A stretch of 64,000 nt of DNA from SAR202 cluster bacterium bin87. GTDB taxonomy: Bacteria; Chloroflexota; Dehalococcoidia; Lucifugimonadales; UBA3495. The notes under the pieces are model-generated. The model saw only the letters and a list, made by a program, of their open reading frames with translations, did not search any database and had not been told where the DNA came from. Every line of letters begins with the position of its first letter. The stretch's first letter is position 1. The position numbers and the translations under genes are program-made. Shown piece by piece: positions 8,111 through 16,246 of this stretch. The stretch lies in the NCBI GenBank assembly GCA_002238825.1, contig MPNC01000004.1, forward strand, positions 69,241 to 133,240. Direction: 5' to 3'.

Positions 8111-9238
8111 ATGCCCCGCGCCGCCTTCGTCTACGACGACGCCATGAGCCAGCACGTGCTGCGTCAGGACCACCCCATGCGGCCCATCCGGCTGCGCAAC
8201 ACCTACGAACTGCTGGAAGCCTACGACGCATTCGACGGCGTCGACTCGTTGCTGGTCACGCCTACCCTGGCCGACGAGACCAGCGTGGGCGCGTTCCACT
8301 CCCGTGACTACATGGCCGCCGTGCGCACCTTCAGCCTCGGCCTCACCGGGTTCCAGCCCCAGCGCTTCGGGTTCGCCCAGGGCGGCGACAACCCGACCTA
8401 TCCCGGCATGTACGAGGCCGCGATGCTCAGCACCGGCGCGACCCTCACCGCCGCCCGCATGGTCGCCGACGGCGAGGTCCCGGCCGCGTTCAACATCAGC
8501 GGCGGCCTGCACCACGCGGCGGCCCGCAACGCCAGCGGCTTCTGCGTGTTCAACGACCCCGTGGTCGCCATCATGTACCTGCTGCAGCGCGGCCTGCGCG
8601 TCGCCTACGTGGACATCGACGCCCACCACGGCGATGGCGTACAGGACGCCTTCTACAACGACCCCCGCGTGCTCACCATCTCGGTCCACGAGTCGGGGCA
8701 GTACCTGTTCCCCGGCACCGGCTTCGCCGGCGAGGTCGGCGCGGGCGATGGCGTCGGCTACGCCGTCAATCTGCCCCTGTATCCCTACACCGACGACGAG
8801 ATCTACCTCGAGGCCTTCGAGGCCGTGGTGCCTCCGCTGCTCGAAGCCTTCGCGCCCGACGTGCTGCTCACCCAGCTCGGCATCGATTCCTACCACACCG
8901 ACCCGCTCACCCACCTGCAGGTCACCAGCCGAGGGTTCATCGGCGCCGTGACGCGACTTGGCGGGTTGGGTTACCCGTGGCTGGCCACCGGCGGCGGCGG
9001 GTACGACATCGGCGCGGTGGCCCGCTGCTGGACCCTGGCCTACGGCGTCATGTGCGGCGCGGACTGGCCCGACCGCATCCCCACACCGGCCATCGAGCGG
9101 CTGGGCCGCACCACCCTGCGCGACACCGAGATACCGGAAATCCCCGACCACATCCGCGCCGACGCCCGCGCCCTGGCCACCGAGAGCGTGGCCGCCATCC
9201 GGGACGCGGTGTTCCCGGTTCACGGCCTGGAAGCGTAG
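8111..9238 (+). CDS. acuC: Histone-deacetylase-family deacetylase, AcuC type
   Basis: The 375-residue protein carries the full class I/II HDAC active site: GGLHHA (His134-His135, proton relay), DIDAHHGDG (zinc ligands Asp170 and His172), LGIDSYHTDP (third ligand Asp259) and GGGGYD (transition-state Tyr). Bacterial relatives (AcuC) remove acetyl groups from acetyl-CoA synthetase or act on small acetylated amines. The ATG at 8111 follows AAGGATAGG. The gene converges with trmI, and the two 3' ends overlap by 19 bases. Confidence 0.9.
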   Translation: MPRAAFVYDDAMSQHVLRQDHPMRPIRLRNTYELLEAYDAFDGVDSLLVTPTLADETSVGAFHSRDYMAAVRTFSLGLTGFQPQRFGFAQGGDNPTYPGMYEAAMLSTGATLTAARMVADGEVPAAFNISGGLHHAAARNASGFCVFNDPVVAIMYLLQRGLRVAYVDIDAHHGDGVQDAFYNDPRVLTISVHESGQYLFPGTGFAGEVGAGDGVGYAVNLPLYPYTDDEIYLEAFEAVVPPLLEAFAPDVLLTQLGIDSYHTDPLTHLQVTSRGFIGAVTRLGGLGYPWLATGGGGYDIGAVARCWTLAYGVMCGADWPDRIPTPAIERLGRTTLRDTEIPEIPDHIRADARALATESVAAIRDAVFPVHGLEA

Positions 9239-10113
9239 CCCTCCCGGCCCGGCGGCACGCAGCGCACCGCCGTGGTGATGAACCCGCTGTGGGCCACCAT
9301 CCGGTGGGCCGGCCGCACGCTGCGCCGCGACACGTTCCAGCCCCGCAGCAGGGTCTCGGCGGTCTCCACCCGAGCGAAGCGGCCGTCGTTGTTCAGGGCC
9401 AGCACCACTTCCTGCACCTGCAGAACGGTGGGCAGGAACGACAGCAGGATCCCGCCGGTGACCAGCGCGTTGGCGGCGGCGTCCACCGCGTGCCAGGGCT
9501 CGGGCAGGTCCAGTATCACCCGGTCAACGTCCGTGTCGGAGATGCCATCGAAGATGTCGCCCACCGTAACCTCGTGGCGCGAGGTGTCGGGTATCACGGA
9601 GCGCACGTTGGACAGCGCCTTGTTCACCACCGCCTCGTTGATCTCGTAGGAGTGGACGCGCCCCATCGGACCAACCGCGCGCAGTAGGGCCGTAGTCAGC
9701 GCGCCCGAGCCGAACCCCGCCTCGACCACCATAGCACCGGGAAAGATGTCCGCCATGGACACGATGTTGCCCAGGTCCTTGGCGTAGATCACCTGGGGCC
9801 CGCGCGGCATCAGTCGCACGTAGTCGCCCAGCGTGGGCCGGATGCCCAGCATCACGTGGCCGCGACTGGTGGTGTACCAGCCGCCCACGGATTGCCCGAT
9901 GACGTCGTCATGGGGCAGCCACCCCAGGTGGCAATGGAACTCGCCGCCCGGGTTGAGGGTCTCCTGGTAGGTGCGGCCCTTGCGGTCCAGGAACAGGGCC
10001 AGCTCGCCGGCGCGGAAACGGCCGCGGTCACCAGCGTCAACCTCCGTCACCGCCGGGGGCACGGCCCCGTTGCCATCCTGATCGTTGCTGGCGTCATCGT
10101 CTGGCGTTGTCAT
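9220..10113 (-). CDS. trmI: tRNA (adenine-58-N1)-methyltransferase TrmI
   Basis: This enzyme methylates A58 in the T loop of tRNA using S-adenosylmethionine. The 297-residue chain has the small N-terminal beta domain followed by the TrmI catalytic core: YAKDLGNIVSMADIFPG, VVEAGFGSGALTTALLRAVGP (SAM motif I), SYEINE (motif II Glu) and DRVILDLPEPWHAV (motif IV), a layout specific to TrmI. The first 25 residues are an acidic, low-complexity extension. The ATG at 10113 lies six bases after a TATAAT read on this strand, so the mRNA is probably leaderless. Confidence 0.93.
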   Translation of the reverse strand: MTTPDDDASNDQDGNGAVPPAVTEVDAGDRGRFRAGELALFLDRKGRTYQETLNPGGEFHCHLGWLPHDDVIGQSVGGWYTTSRGHVMLGIRPTLGDYVRLMPRGPQVIYAKDLGNIVSMADIFPGAMVVEAGFGSGALTTALLRAVGPMGRVHSYEINEAVVNKALSNVRSVIPDTSRHEVTVGDIFDGISDTDVDRVILDLPEPWHAVDAAANALVTGGILLSFLPTVLQVQEVVLALNNDGRFARVETAETLLRGWNVSRRSVRPAHRMVAHSGFITTAVRCVPPGREGYASRP

Positions 10114-10118
10114 TGGTG

Positions 10119-10125
10119 TATTATA
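10119..10125. promoter_or_regulatory. Overlapping divergent -10 elements of trmI and the DUF2203 gene
   Basis: The sequence TATTATA reads TATTAT on the plus strand and TATAAT on the minus strand. It is 9 bases from the plus-strand ATG (10134) and 6 bases from the minus-strand ATG (10113), so both transcripts would start at or next to their start codons and compete for the same DNA. Confidence 0.5.
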
Positions 10126-10133
10126 CCGCCGTT

Positions 10134-10532
10134 ATGCAGGAGCGGTTGTTCAGTCTGGAAGAGGCCAACGACCTCGTGCCGTGGCTCGAGGAGCGTTTTG
10201 AGGCCATGGCGCCGCTGCGGGCGGAGTTGGTCCGCCAGCAGGAGGAGCTGCTCTCTCTGCTGCGTCGACGCCGCAGCAACGGCCACTCCAGCAGCGAAGA
10301 GGACATCGCCGAGACCGAGCGCATCGTCTCTCAACTCACCCAACGCCTGCAGGACGCGGTGCGCGAGATCACCGAGCGGGGCATCCAGGTGCGCGACATC
10401 GGCCGCGGCCTGGTCGACTTCCCATCCAACCGTCAGGGCGACGTCGTATACCTCTGCTGGCAGCGCGGCGAGCCCTCCATCGACTGGTGGCACCCCACGG
10501 ACACCGGCTTCGCGGGCCGCCGGCCACTGTAG
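10134..10532 (+). CDS. DUF2203 family protein
   Basis: The 132-residue protein starts LFSLEEANDLVPWLEERF and ends with GLVDFPSNRQGDVVYLCWQRGEPSIDWWH and GFAGRRPL, the two conserved blocks of DUF2203. The middle is a long, charged amphipathic helical region. The molecular role of the family is not known. The gene is divergent from trmI with only 20 bases between the start codons. I chose the ATG at 10134 because upstream codons overlap the shared -10 element. Confidence 0.88.
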   Translation: MQERLFSLEEANDLVPWLEERFEAMAPLRAELVRQQEELLSLLRRRRSNGHSSSEEDIAETERIVSQLTQRLQDAVREITERGIQVRDIGRGLVDFPSNRQGDVVYLCWQRGEPSIDWWHPTDTGFAGRRPL

Positions 10533-10572
10533 CGCGCGGCGGGCTAGCGTCGCCAATGTAAGGTTGGCGGCG

Positions 10573-10937
10573 AAAGGTTGCATTGGCCTGGTGGCAATGC
10601 AAGGAACCTTGCACTGGGGTCGGAGTAGTGCAAGGTTAGAGGCCCAAAGGTTGCATTGGCCTGGTGGCAATGCAAGGAACCTTGCACTGGGGTCGGAGTA
10701 GTGCAAGGTTAGAGGCCCAAAGGTTGCATTGGCCTGGTGGCAATGCAAAGAACCTTGCACTGGGGTCGGAGTAGTGCAAGGTTAGAGGCCCAAAGGTTGC
10801 ATTGGCCTGGTGGCAATGCAAGGAACCTTGCACTGGGGTTGGAGTAGTGCAAGGTTAGAGGCCCAAAGGTTGCATTGGCCTGGTGGCAATGCAAGGAACC
10901 TTGCACTGGGGTTGGAGTAGTGCAAGGTTGGAGGCTC
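10573..10937. repeat. Five tandem copies of a 73-bp unit, each with two hairpins
   Basis: Units begin at 10573, 10646, 10719, 10792 and 10865, with degenerate partial copies on both sides (sixth start at 10938). Each unit holds TTGCATTG-N9-CAATGCAA and CCTTGCACT-N11-AGTGCAAGG. The junction TGCAAGGAACCTTGCA is itself a near-perfect palindrome, so alternative foldings compete. Copies differ by only one or two bases (for example GGTCGG against GGTTGG). There is no spacer diversity, so this is not a CRISPR array. It ends about 100 bases before the Fic gene start. Confidence 0.92.
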
Positions 10938-11035
10938 AAAGGTTGCACTGTCTGTATGTTAATGCAGGTTTACCGTGCTATCCTTGCATTAATTTGTGAA
11001 TGCCCACAATCGGTCGACCCGATGCGAGGACAGCG

Positions 11036-12208
11036 ATGCGAGAATCCGATTTCACTGACGCAAGCCCAGGACGGCTGGTAGCAGCGCAAATGCTTGATGG
11101 TAGTGACTGGCCGGCATTTGTACCTGATCCATTGCCTCCTGAATTGACTTGGAGCCAAACAACGGTTGGGTTGCTGTCTCAGGCTGACCAGGCATTGAGC
11201 CGCCTAAATGGACGCGCATCAAGTATGCCTAATCCGTATTTGTTGATTAGACCGATGACAACGCGCGAGGCGGTGGCGTCGAGCCGAATCGAAGGTACGA
11301 CTGCTGATTTTCCAGATGTTTATCAGTTTCAGTTGGACGGAATGGCGTCCGATCGGGACGATGCCGAGGAGGTTGATAATCACGTCAGGGCCATGCAGTT
11401 GGGTTTGGAGCGTTTGCAACAACTGCCAATGAGCCTGCGGCTAATTCGCGACGTTCATCGAGAACTGATGTCAGGTGTTAGAGGAGGCAACCGCCGTCCG
11501 GGAGAGTTTCGCAATGGGCAGGTGGTGATTGGCGGACGACGCGGCATGCAGTACGCGCGATACGTTCCTCCACCACCCGTTGAGATGACAACGGCACTGT
11601 ACGCGCTGGAAGAGTACATTGTTGCTGATAGCCCGATGCCGATGTTGGTCCAGGCGGCACTAGTACACTACCAGTTCGAGGCCATTCATCCGTTTGAGGA
11701 CGGCAACGGACGGACTGGCCGAGTCCTTATAACTTTGCTACTTTGCGTACGCGAGTATTTACAGCACCCTTGGTTGTACCTCAGTGACTACTTTTCTAGA
11801 TATCGTCAGGAATACGTAGACTTACTGCTAGGCGTGAGCTTGCGCGGTGAGTGGGATGCATGGCTTCAGTTTTTTCTGATGGCCGTAGCTGCAGTGGCCA
11901 ATGACGCACTGGCTCGAATAGAGAATCTGGAGAAGATCAGCTCAGACTACCAGGACAGGGTCAGGGCTCACCGTACCGCTGGCACAGAGTTCCAACTCAT
12001 CACGTCGCTTTTTGAACAGCCTTATATAACTTCTCCCCGCGTCCAGTCGCTCCTCGGAGTGTCTCACACGTCGGCTCAGGGACATTTGGCGCGCCTTGTT
12101 GATACGGAGATACTGACCCCGGTTGAGGGACGCCGCCGCCCCCAGCTTTACGTCGCCCAGGGCATCCTCAACGCTATTGCCGAGGACCCGGACTTCCGCG
12201 ACTTCTGA
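11036..12208 (+). CDS. Fic-domain protein AMPylator, class II, with C-terminal winged helix
   Basis: Fic enzymes transfer AMP from ATP to target hydroxyls. The 390-residue protein has the N-terminal autoinhibitory motif SSRIEG (Ser82 to Glu86-Gly87, [ST]xxxE[GN]) and the catalytic HPFEDGNGRTGR with His218. A C-terminal region (LGVSHTSAQGHLARLV) resembles a winged-helix DNA-binding domain, as in Fic proteins that control their own expression. The ATG at 11036 follows GAGGACA. Base composition is visibly more AT-rich than in neighbouring genes, suggesting acquisition by transfer. The 73-bp palindrome array lies immediately upstream and could hold its operators. Its 3' end overlaps the convergent protease gene by 35 bases. 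Confidence 0.92.
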   Translation: MRESDFTDASPGRLVAAQMLDGSDWPAFVPDPLPPELTWSQTTVGLLSQADQALSRLNGRASSMPNPYLLIRPMTTREAVASSRIEGTTADFPDVYQFQLDGMASDRDDAEEVDNHVRAMQLGLERLQQLPMSLRLIRDVHRELMSGVRGGNRRPGEFRNGQVVIGGRRGMQYARYVPPPPVEMTTALYALEEYIVADSPMPMLVQAALVHYQFEAIHPFEDGNGRTGRVLITLLLCVREYLQHPWLYLSDYFSRYRQEYVDLLLGVSLRGEWDAWLQFFLMAVAAVANDALARIENLEKISSDYQDRVRAHRTAGTEFQLITSLFEQPYITSPRVQSLLGVSHTSAQGHLARLVDTEILTPVEGRRRPQLYVAQGILNAIAEDPDFRDF

Positions 12209-12938
12209 TCTCCTCCAGCGCCGCCCGTATCTCGTCCGCGTGCACCGCGTAGAAGGTGCCGACCACCTGCACGCCTCCCGGCGTCCGGCGAGCGGCGGCG
12301 CGTACCATGCCCACCACTTCGCCGGCGGTGTTCAGCACGGGGCCGCCACTGTCCCCCGGGTCGATGGGCGCGTCCATCTCCAGGTTGCGGCCGTAACTCT
12401 GCGCGCCGAAGTTGGTGATCTGCGAAAGGATGCCGGCGTTGGCCTTGGGCGAGCCCACCTCGCCGCTGCCCTTGACCCCGCTGCCCGAGTAGCCCAGGGC
12501 CAGCAACTCCGTGGCGATGTCGTGGATGTCCGCGTCGCCCAGGATCAGCGGGGCCGCGCCTGCCGCCAGTTGCGTCCCCGCGATGTCGTACCGGAGCAGT
12601 GCGACGTCCCGGCGCTCGTCCCGGCCCGCCACCGTCGCAGCGAAGGCCGGCCCGGCCGCCTGCCGCACGGTTACTCCGTCGCTGCCGGACACCACGTGGG
12701 CCGCCGTGACGATCACCCCGGGTTCCAGAAGCCAGCCCGTGCCGTGCTGCCCGTCCTCGGGTTCGATGTAGAACACGGCCGGCCAGACCTGCTGGTAAAC
12801 CGCGCTGAGACCAGAAGGTGCGCGTTCCGCCAGCGCGGTCGCCACCGTACTCTCGATCCGCGCGTCCAGATCCGCGTCGCTCGGGCCGCAGGCGCCAGCA
12901 AGAAGTATGAGGGCAACCGCCAGCGCCCAGGTCCTCAT
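12174..12938 (-). CDS. Trypsin-like serine protease lipoprotein (HtrA-like, no PDZ)
   Basis: The 254-residue product has a signal with the lipobox LLAGAC and a chymotrypsin-fold domain with His81 (TAAHVV), Asp111 (RRDVALLR) and Ser197 (DPGDSGGP). The oxyanion and S1 regions resemble DegP/HtrA, but the chain ends after the protease domain without a PDZ. It should act outside the cytoplasmic membrane. The start is taken as ATG 12938. Longer versions to 13046 read through a dispersed repeat. It converges on and overlaps the fic gene. Confidence 0.88.
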   Translation of the reverse strand: MRTWALAVALILLAGACGPSDADLDARIESTVATALAERAPSGLSAVYQQVWPAVFYIEPEDGQHGTGWLLEPGVIVTAAHVVSGSDGVTVRQAAGPAFAATVAGRDERRDVALLRYDIAGTQLAAGAAPLILGDADIHDIATELLALGYSGSGVKGSGEVGSPKANAGILSQITNFGAQSYGRNLEMDAPIDPGDSGGPVLNTAGEVVGMVRAAARRTPGGVQVVGTFYAVHADEIRAALEEIRSRGSPGPRQ

Positions 12939-12974
12939 AGCGAGGGCAGCGCGGCAATTCTGATGCGGATAAAT

Positions 12975-13085
12975 GTCAGAATCAGGATTTACGGGATTTT
13001 GTGATTTGGTAGGATTGGAGATATCTCCATCACGAAGCGGTCTCAATCCTGATAATCCTCAAATCCGGCAAATCCTGATTCTGAC
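12975..13085. repeat. Dispersed palindromic repeat, C family
   Basis: The ends are GTCAGAATCAGGATTT at 12975 and its exact complement AAATCCTGATTCTGAC at 13070-13085. The interior is AT-rich with AGGATTGGA and TCAATCCTGATAATCC arms. Relatives lie at 52121, 53830 and 55487. No clear flanking duplication was seen. Confidence 0.8.
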
Positions 13086-13098
13086 GGTTTCCATTGGA

Positions 13099-14595
13099 TT
13101 AGATGAACCGCGCCTGCGCCCGGGCCTCGTCCGCGTAGTCGATGTACACGGTGATGACCTCGCTGAAGAAGTCCACCGCCTCCACGCCCTGCTCCCGCTG
13201 CCCCACGCCCGAGGCCTTCAGGCCGCCGAAGGGCAGGTGTACCTCGCCGCCCAGGGTCGGCGCGTTGACGTGGACCATGCCCGCGTCCACCGTGTTGATG
13301 TACCGGAAGGCCCGGGGGATGTCCCGGGTGTAAACCGACGACGACAGGCCAAACTTCACGCTGTTGGAGATCTCCACCGCGTGGTCCAGGTCGCGGGCGC
13401 GAAACACCGTCAGCACCGGCCCGAAGATCTCCTCCTTGGCGATGCGCATGTCCGGCGTCACTTCGGTGAAGATTGTCGGCTCCACGTACCAGCCCTCGTC
13501 GTAGATGCCGCCGGAAAGCGTGCGCCCGCCGAAGGCCACGGTCGCGCCTTCGTCCCGGCCCACGGTGATGTAGTCCGACACCGTGCGCTGCTGCGACTCG
13601 CTGGACAGCGGGCTCACATCGATGCCGTCTTCCAGCCCGTCGCCAATGGTCAGCTTCGACGTGCGCTCGATCAGTTCCTCCATGAACTGGTCGTACACCC
13701 CGTCCTCGACAATCACCCGGCTGGTGGCGGTGCAACGCTGCCCGGTCGAGCCGAACGCCCCCTGCACGATGCCGCCCAGCGCCTTGTCCAGGTCGGCGTC
13801 GGCCAGCAGGATCACGGCGTTCTTGCCGCCCATCTCAGCCTGCACCTTCTTCAGCAGCGACGCGCCGTGGGTGTACAGGTCCGTGCCGATCTCCGTGCTG
13901 CCGGTGAAGGAGATGCCGGCCACGTCGGGCGACTCCACCAGCGCGTTGCCCACGCTGCCGCCGGGGCCGGTGATCAGGTTGAGCACGCCGGGAGGCACCC
14001 CGGCTTCCTCGAACACCTCGGTCAGCTTCACCGCGCACAGCGGCGTGCTGGAGGCCGGCTTGAAGATGATCGCGTTGCCGCAGATCAGCGCCGGCGCCAT
14101 CTTCCACGCCGGGATGGCGATGGGGAAGTTCCACGGTGTGATGATGCCGACCACTCCCAGCGGCCGGCGCACCGTGTAGGCCACCGTGTTAGGCAACTCC
14201 GACGGCGTGGTGTAGCCGAACATGCGCCGACCCTCGCCGGCGGCGTATTCCATGATGTTCATGGCGCGCTTGACCTCGCCCCGGGCGTCGGGCAGCGGCT
14301 TGCCCTCTTCCTCGGTGATGGTCCGGGCGATCTCCTCGCCGCGACGTTCCATGATCTCCAGGGCGCGGAAGAGCACCTGCGCGCGCACCGGCGCCGGAGT
14401 GTCCGCCCAGCCGGCGGCGGCTTCCGACGCGGCGGCCACGGCCCGCAGGGTGTCCTCCGGGTTGGACAGCTGGAAGTGCCCCAGCAGCATGTCCTTGTGT
14501 GCCGGGTTGTACACGGAGTAGGTGCGGCCGGAGTCGGATGGCGTCCACTGGCCGTTGATGAAATTGTTGTGCGTGCGAACTTCGGTGATGGGCAT
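13099..14595 (-). CDS. NAD(P)-dependent aldehyde dehydrogenase
   Basis: The 498-residue protein is a canonical aldehyde dehydrogenase: TPWNFPIAIPAWK and KPASSTP cofactor loops, GSTEIG, EMGGKNAV (general-base Glu) and GQRCTATSR with catalytic Cys288, then KEEIFGPVL and LPFGGLKASGVG. The sequence is closest in style to semialdehyde dehydrogenases of the succinic/alpha-ketoglutaric type, but the substrate cannot be settled. It probably is cytoplasmic and transcribed alone. The ATG at 14595 was chosen because the alignment of the NNFINGQW motif near residue 10 matches the family. Confidence 0.92.
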   Translation of the reverse strand: MPITEVRTHNNFINGQWTPSDSGRTYSVYNPAHKDMLLGHFQLSNPEDTLRAVAAASEAAAGWADTPAPVRAQVLFRALEIMERRGEEIARTITEEEGKPLPDARGEVKRAMNIMEYAAGEGRRMFGYTTPSELPNTVAYTVRRPLGVVGIITPWNFPIAIPAWKMAPALICGNAIIFKPASSTPLCAVKLTEVFEEAGVPPGVLNLITGPGGSVGNALVESPDVAGISFTGSTEIGTDLYTHGASLLKKVQAEMGGKNAVILLADADLDKALGGIVQGAFGSTGQRCTATSRVIVEDGVYDQFMEELIERTSKLTIGDGLEDGIDVSPLSSESQQRTVSDYITVGRDEGATVAFGGRTLSGGIYDEGWYVEPTIFTEVTPDMRIAKEEIFGPVLTVFRARDLDHAVEISNSVKFGLSSSVYTRDIPRAFRYINTVDAGMVHVNAPTLGGEVHLPFGGLKASGVGQREQGVEAVDFFSEVITVYIDYADEARAQARFI

Positions 14596-14723
14596 CGTGG
14601 CTGGCGCTCCTGTATCCGTCCTCTTGAGGCGGCTTGCGAGTGCGAATCAGAATACTACCGGGCGCAACTGTCGGCAAGCGGCGTGCTGGACCACTAAATT
14701 GGGCCCCGTCCTCTTGCAGCGCC

Positions 14724-14900
14724 CCGCCATACCACGGTACCCCCGTCGTGGTTCCGTTCGGATTCGGTTCATACGCCGTGTGTCAGTGCCGCAGTCTCCA
14801 ACCGCCATACCACGGTACCCCTGTCGTGGTTCCGTTCGGATTCGGTTCATACGCCGTGTGTCAGTGCCGCAGTCTCCAACCGCCATACCACGGTACCCCT
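14724..14900 (+). repeat. 78-bp tandem repeat, about 2.3 copies
   Basis: CCGCCATACCACGGTACCCC recurs at 14724, 14802 and 14880 (period 78), with the two full units almost identical. The third copy is interrupted and changes into GTCATTCCGGCGAAAGTAGGAATCC, half of another dispersed palindrome also seen inside the restriction enzyme gene. No gene lies between 14596 and 15180. Confidence 0.85.
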
Positions 14901-14941
14901 GTCATTCCGGCGAAAGTAGGAATCCACATGATCGTTGCACA

Positions 14942-15079
14942 CTCACGCGTACCCAGTTTCAGTCGAACTGTCATTGCGAGCGAAGCGTGGCAATCTCGTG
15001 ATGTCAGCCGGGGTCTCTTGCAGCAACGAGATCGCCACGTCGCTGCGCTCCTCGCGGTGACAAACCGGGTACGCGTGAG
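14942..15079. mobile_element. MITE-like element, A core
   Basis: The left end CTCACGCGTACCCAGTTT matches the consensus exactly, and the right end is AAACCGGGTACGCGTGAG. The ten bases outside each end (14932-14941 and 15080-15089) match at 7 of 10 aligned positions around GTTGCAC, consistent with an aged target duplication. Confidence 0.7.
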
Positions 15080-15180
15080 GGGTTGCACGGAATGGCCGCA
15101 GTCGATAGCGGCGGGTTAGAATGGCATTGGCCGGTATGACCCGCCCGCCACCAGACCTGATTTCAGCAAGGAGAAAACCC

Positions 15181-15468
15181 ATGGCCGCCTATATCATCGC
15201 GACGATTGAAGTAACCGATCCCGAGAAGTTCGAGGTCTATCGCGGGCAGGTTCCCGCCACCATCGAGAAGCACGGCGGCCGCTACCTGGCGCGCGGCGGC
15301 GACGTGACCGTGGTGGAAGGCGACCAACCGACCCGCCGCACCGTCATCCTCGAGTTCGACAGCCTCGAAAAGGCCAACGGCTGGTACTACTCCGACGACT
15401 ACGCCGGCCCCAAGGAACTGCGCATCGCCTCCACCATCTCCAACGTGATGATTGTAGAGGGCGTGTAG
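15181..15468 (+). CDS. DUF1330 family small protein
   Basis: The 95-residue protein fits the DUF1330 dimeric alpha/beta barrel family: AAYIIATIEVTDPEKFEVY, IEKHGGRYLARGGD, VEGDQPTRRTVILEF and WYYSDDYAGPKELR are all family hallmarks. Function is not established for the family. The ATG at 15181 has a clear AAGGAG eight bases upstream. Confidence 0.9.
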   Translation: MAAYIIATIEVTDPEKFEVYRGQVPATIEKHGGRYLARGGDVTVVEGDQPTRRTVILEFDSLEKANGWYYSDDYAGPKELRIASTISNVMIVEGV

Positions 15469-15499
15469 AAGCCCATGCCAGAGGGCGGGAGTTTGCGAA

Positions 15500-15778
15500 A
15501 TGCGCGAAATACGGGAGGACATAGCGAAAGACTGCCTGCTACAGCTTTTGGTCATCGTCGAGCAGGGCGAGCCCGTGGCGATCACGCGTGATGGGCTGGC
15601 GGTAGCGCACTTGGTGCCCGCTCACGAGGGTGCGGGCGAGGTCACTCCAGAGGATGCGGAAACCCTCAAACGGCAGAAAGCCCTGGCGGAGAACTTTATC
15701 GAGTGGTGCGCTCAGCAGGAACCCATGTCCGATAGTTTGCAGGATATCCTGGGACGGCGGAGCTCTGATCGTACTTGA
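15500..15778 (+). CDS. Phd/YefM-type antitoxin
   Basis: The 92-residue protein begins MREIREDIAKDCLLQLLVIVEQGEPVAITRDGLAVAHLVP, the Phd/YefM pattern of a short DNA-binding domain ending in an ITR-G-x-x-VA-LVP strand. The remaining charged helical tail (ETLKRQKALAENFIEW) would bind the toxin. Its stop codon overlaps the start codon of the following PIN-domain gene by one base, the standard coupling in a type II module. Confidence 0.82.
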   Translation: MREIREDIAKDCLLQLLVIVEQGEPVAITRDGLAVAHLVPAHEGAGEVTPEDAETLKRQKALAENFIEWCAQQEPMSDSLQDILGRRSSDRT

Positions 15779-16185
15779 TGGACTCCGCGATCATTCTTGA
15801 CGCATCGGTCACTGCCGCGTGGGTGCTCGACGATGAAAACTCGCCGTACGCTGACGCGGTGATAGATCGGATTAGATCCGAAGGGGCAACGGTCCCCCAG
15901 TTTTGGCATATCGAAATGCGCAACGTGCTGGTGATCGCAGAGCACAGACGCCGGATAAACGCGGACGTCGCCGACGGGCATCTGATCAGACTGCAATCTC
16001 TTCCGATAAGGGTCGATCAGGGCCTGGACCTCCCCACCGCCTACTCGCTGGCGAGGACGCATAACCTGACCTTCTACGATGCCATTTACCTCGAAGCTAC
16101 CCTCAGGAATGACGGCGCGTTGGCGACGTTGGATCGTGCGTTGACCAGAGCGGCGAACGCCGAAGGCCTCTTCTTGGTCGTTTAA
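15778..16185 (+). CDS. VapC-like PIN-domain toxin ribonuclease
   Basis: The 135-residue PIN protein has IILDASVTAAWVLDDE (first catalytic Asp), WHIEMRNVL (Glu), LTFYDAIYLEATLRN (Asp/Glu pair) and LATLDRALTRAA (fourth acid), the full Mg-binding set. I use the ATG at 15778, not the TTG one codon upstream. It forms an operon with the Phd-type antitoxin and is followed by a strong hairpin. Confidence 0.88.
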   Translation: MDSAIILDASVTAAWVLDDENSPYADAVIDRIRSEGATVPQFWHIEMRNVLVIAEHRRRINADVADGHLIRLQSLPIRVDQGLDLPTAYSLARTHNLTFYDAIYLEATLRNDGALATLDRALTRAANAEGLFLVV

Positions 16186-16223
16186 CGCGAATGGGGCGGG
16201 TCTCAAACTCGCCCCATTCGCGT
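16185..16223. terminator. Bidirectional hairpin between convergent genes
   Basis: ACGCGAATGGGGCG at 16185-16198, an 11-base loop, and the exact complement CGCCCCATTCGCGT at 16210-16223. It starts at the vapC stop codon and ends 24 bases from the stop of the convergent gene. No U-run follows, so it may act as a barrier or Rho-independent-like terminator with low efficiency. Confidence 0.5.
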
Positions 16224-16246
16224 CGTGCCTGTCTGAACCTGCGGCG

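Noticed and set aside
8304-8951. A Ser/Thr/Pro-rich protein inside acuC
   Set aside because: A shadow frame of the deacetylase with no ribosome binding site or family match.
10573-10937. CRISPR array
   Set aside because: The whole 73-bp unit is repeated without unique spacers, and no cas genes are present.
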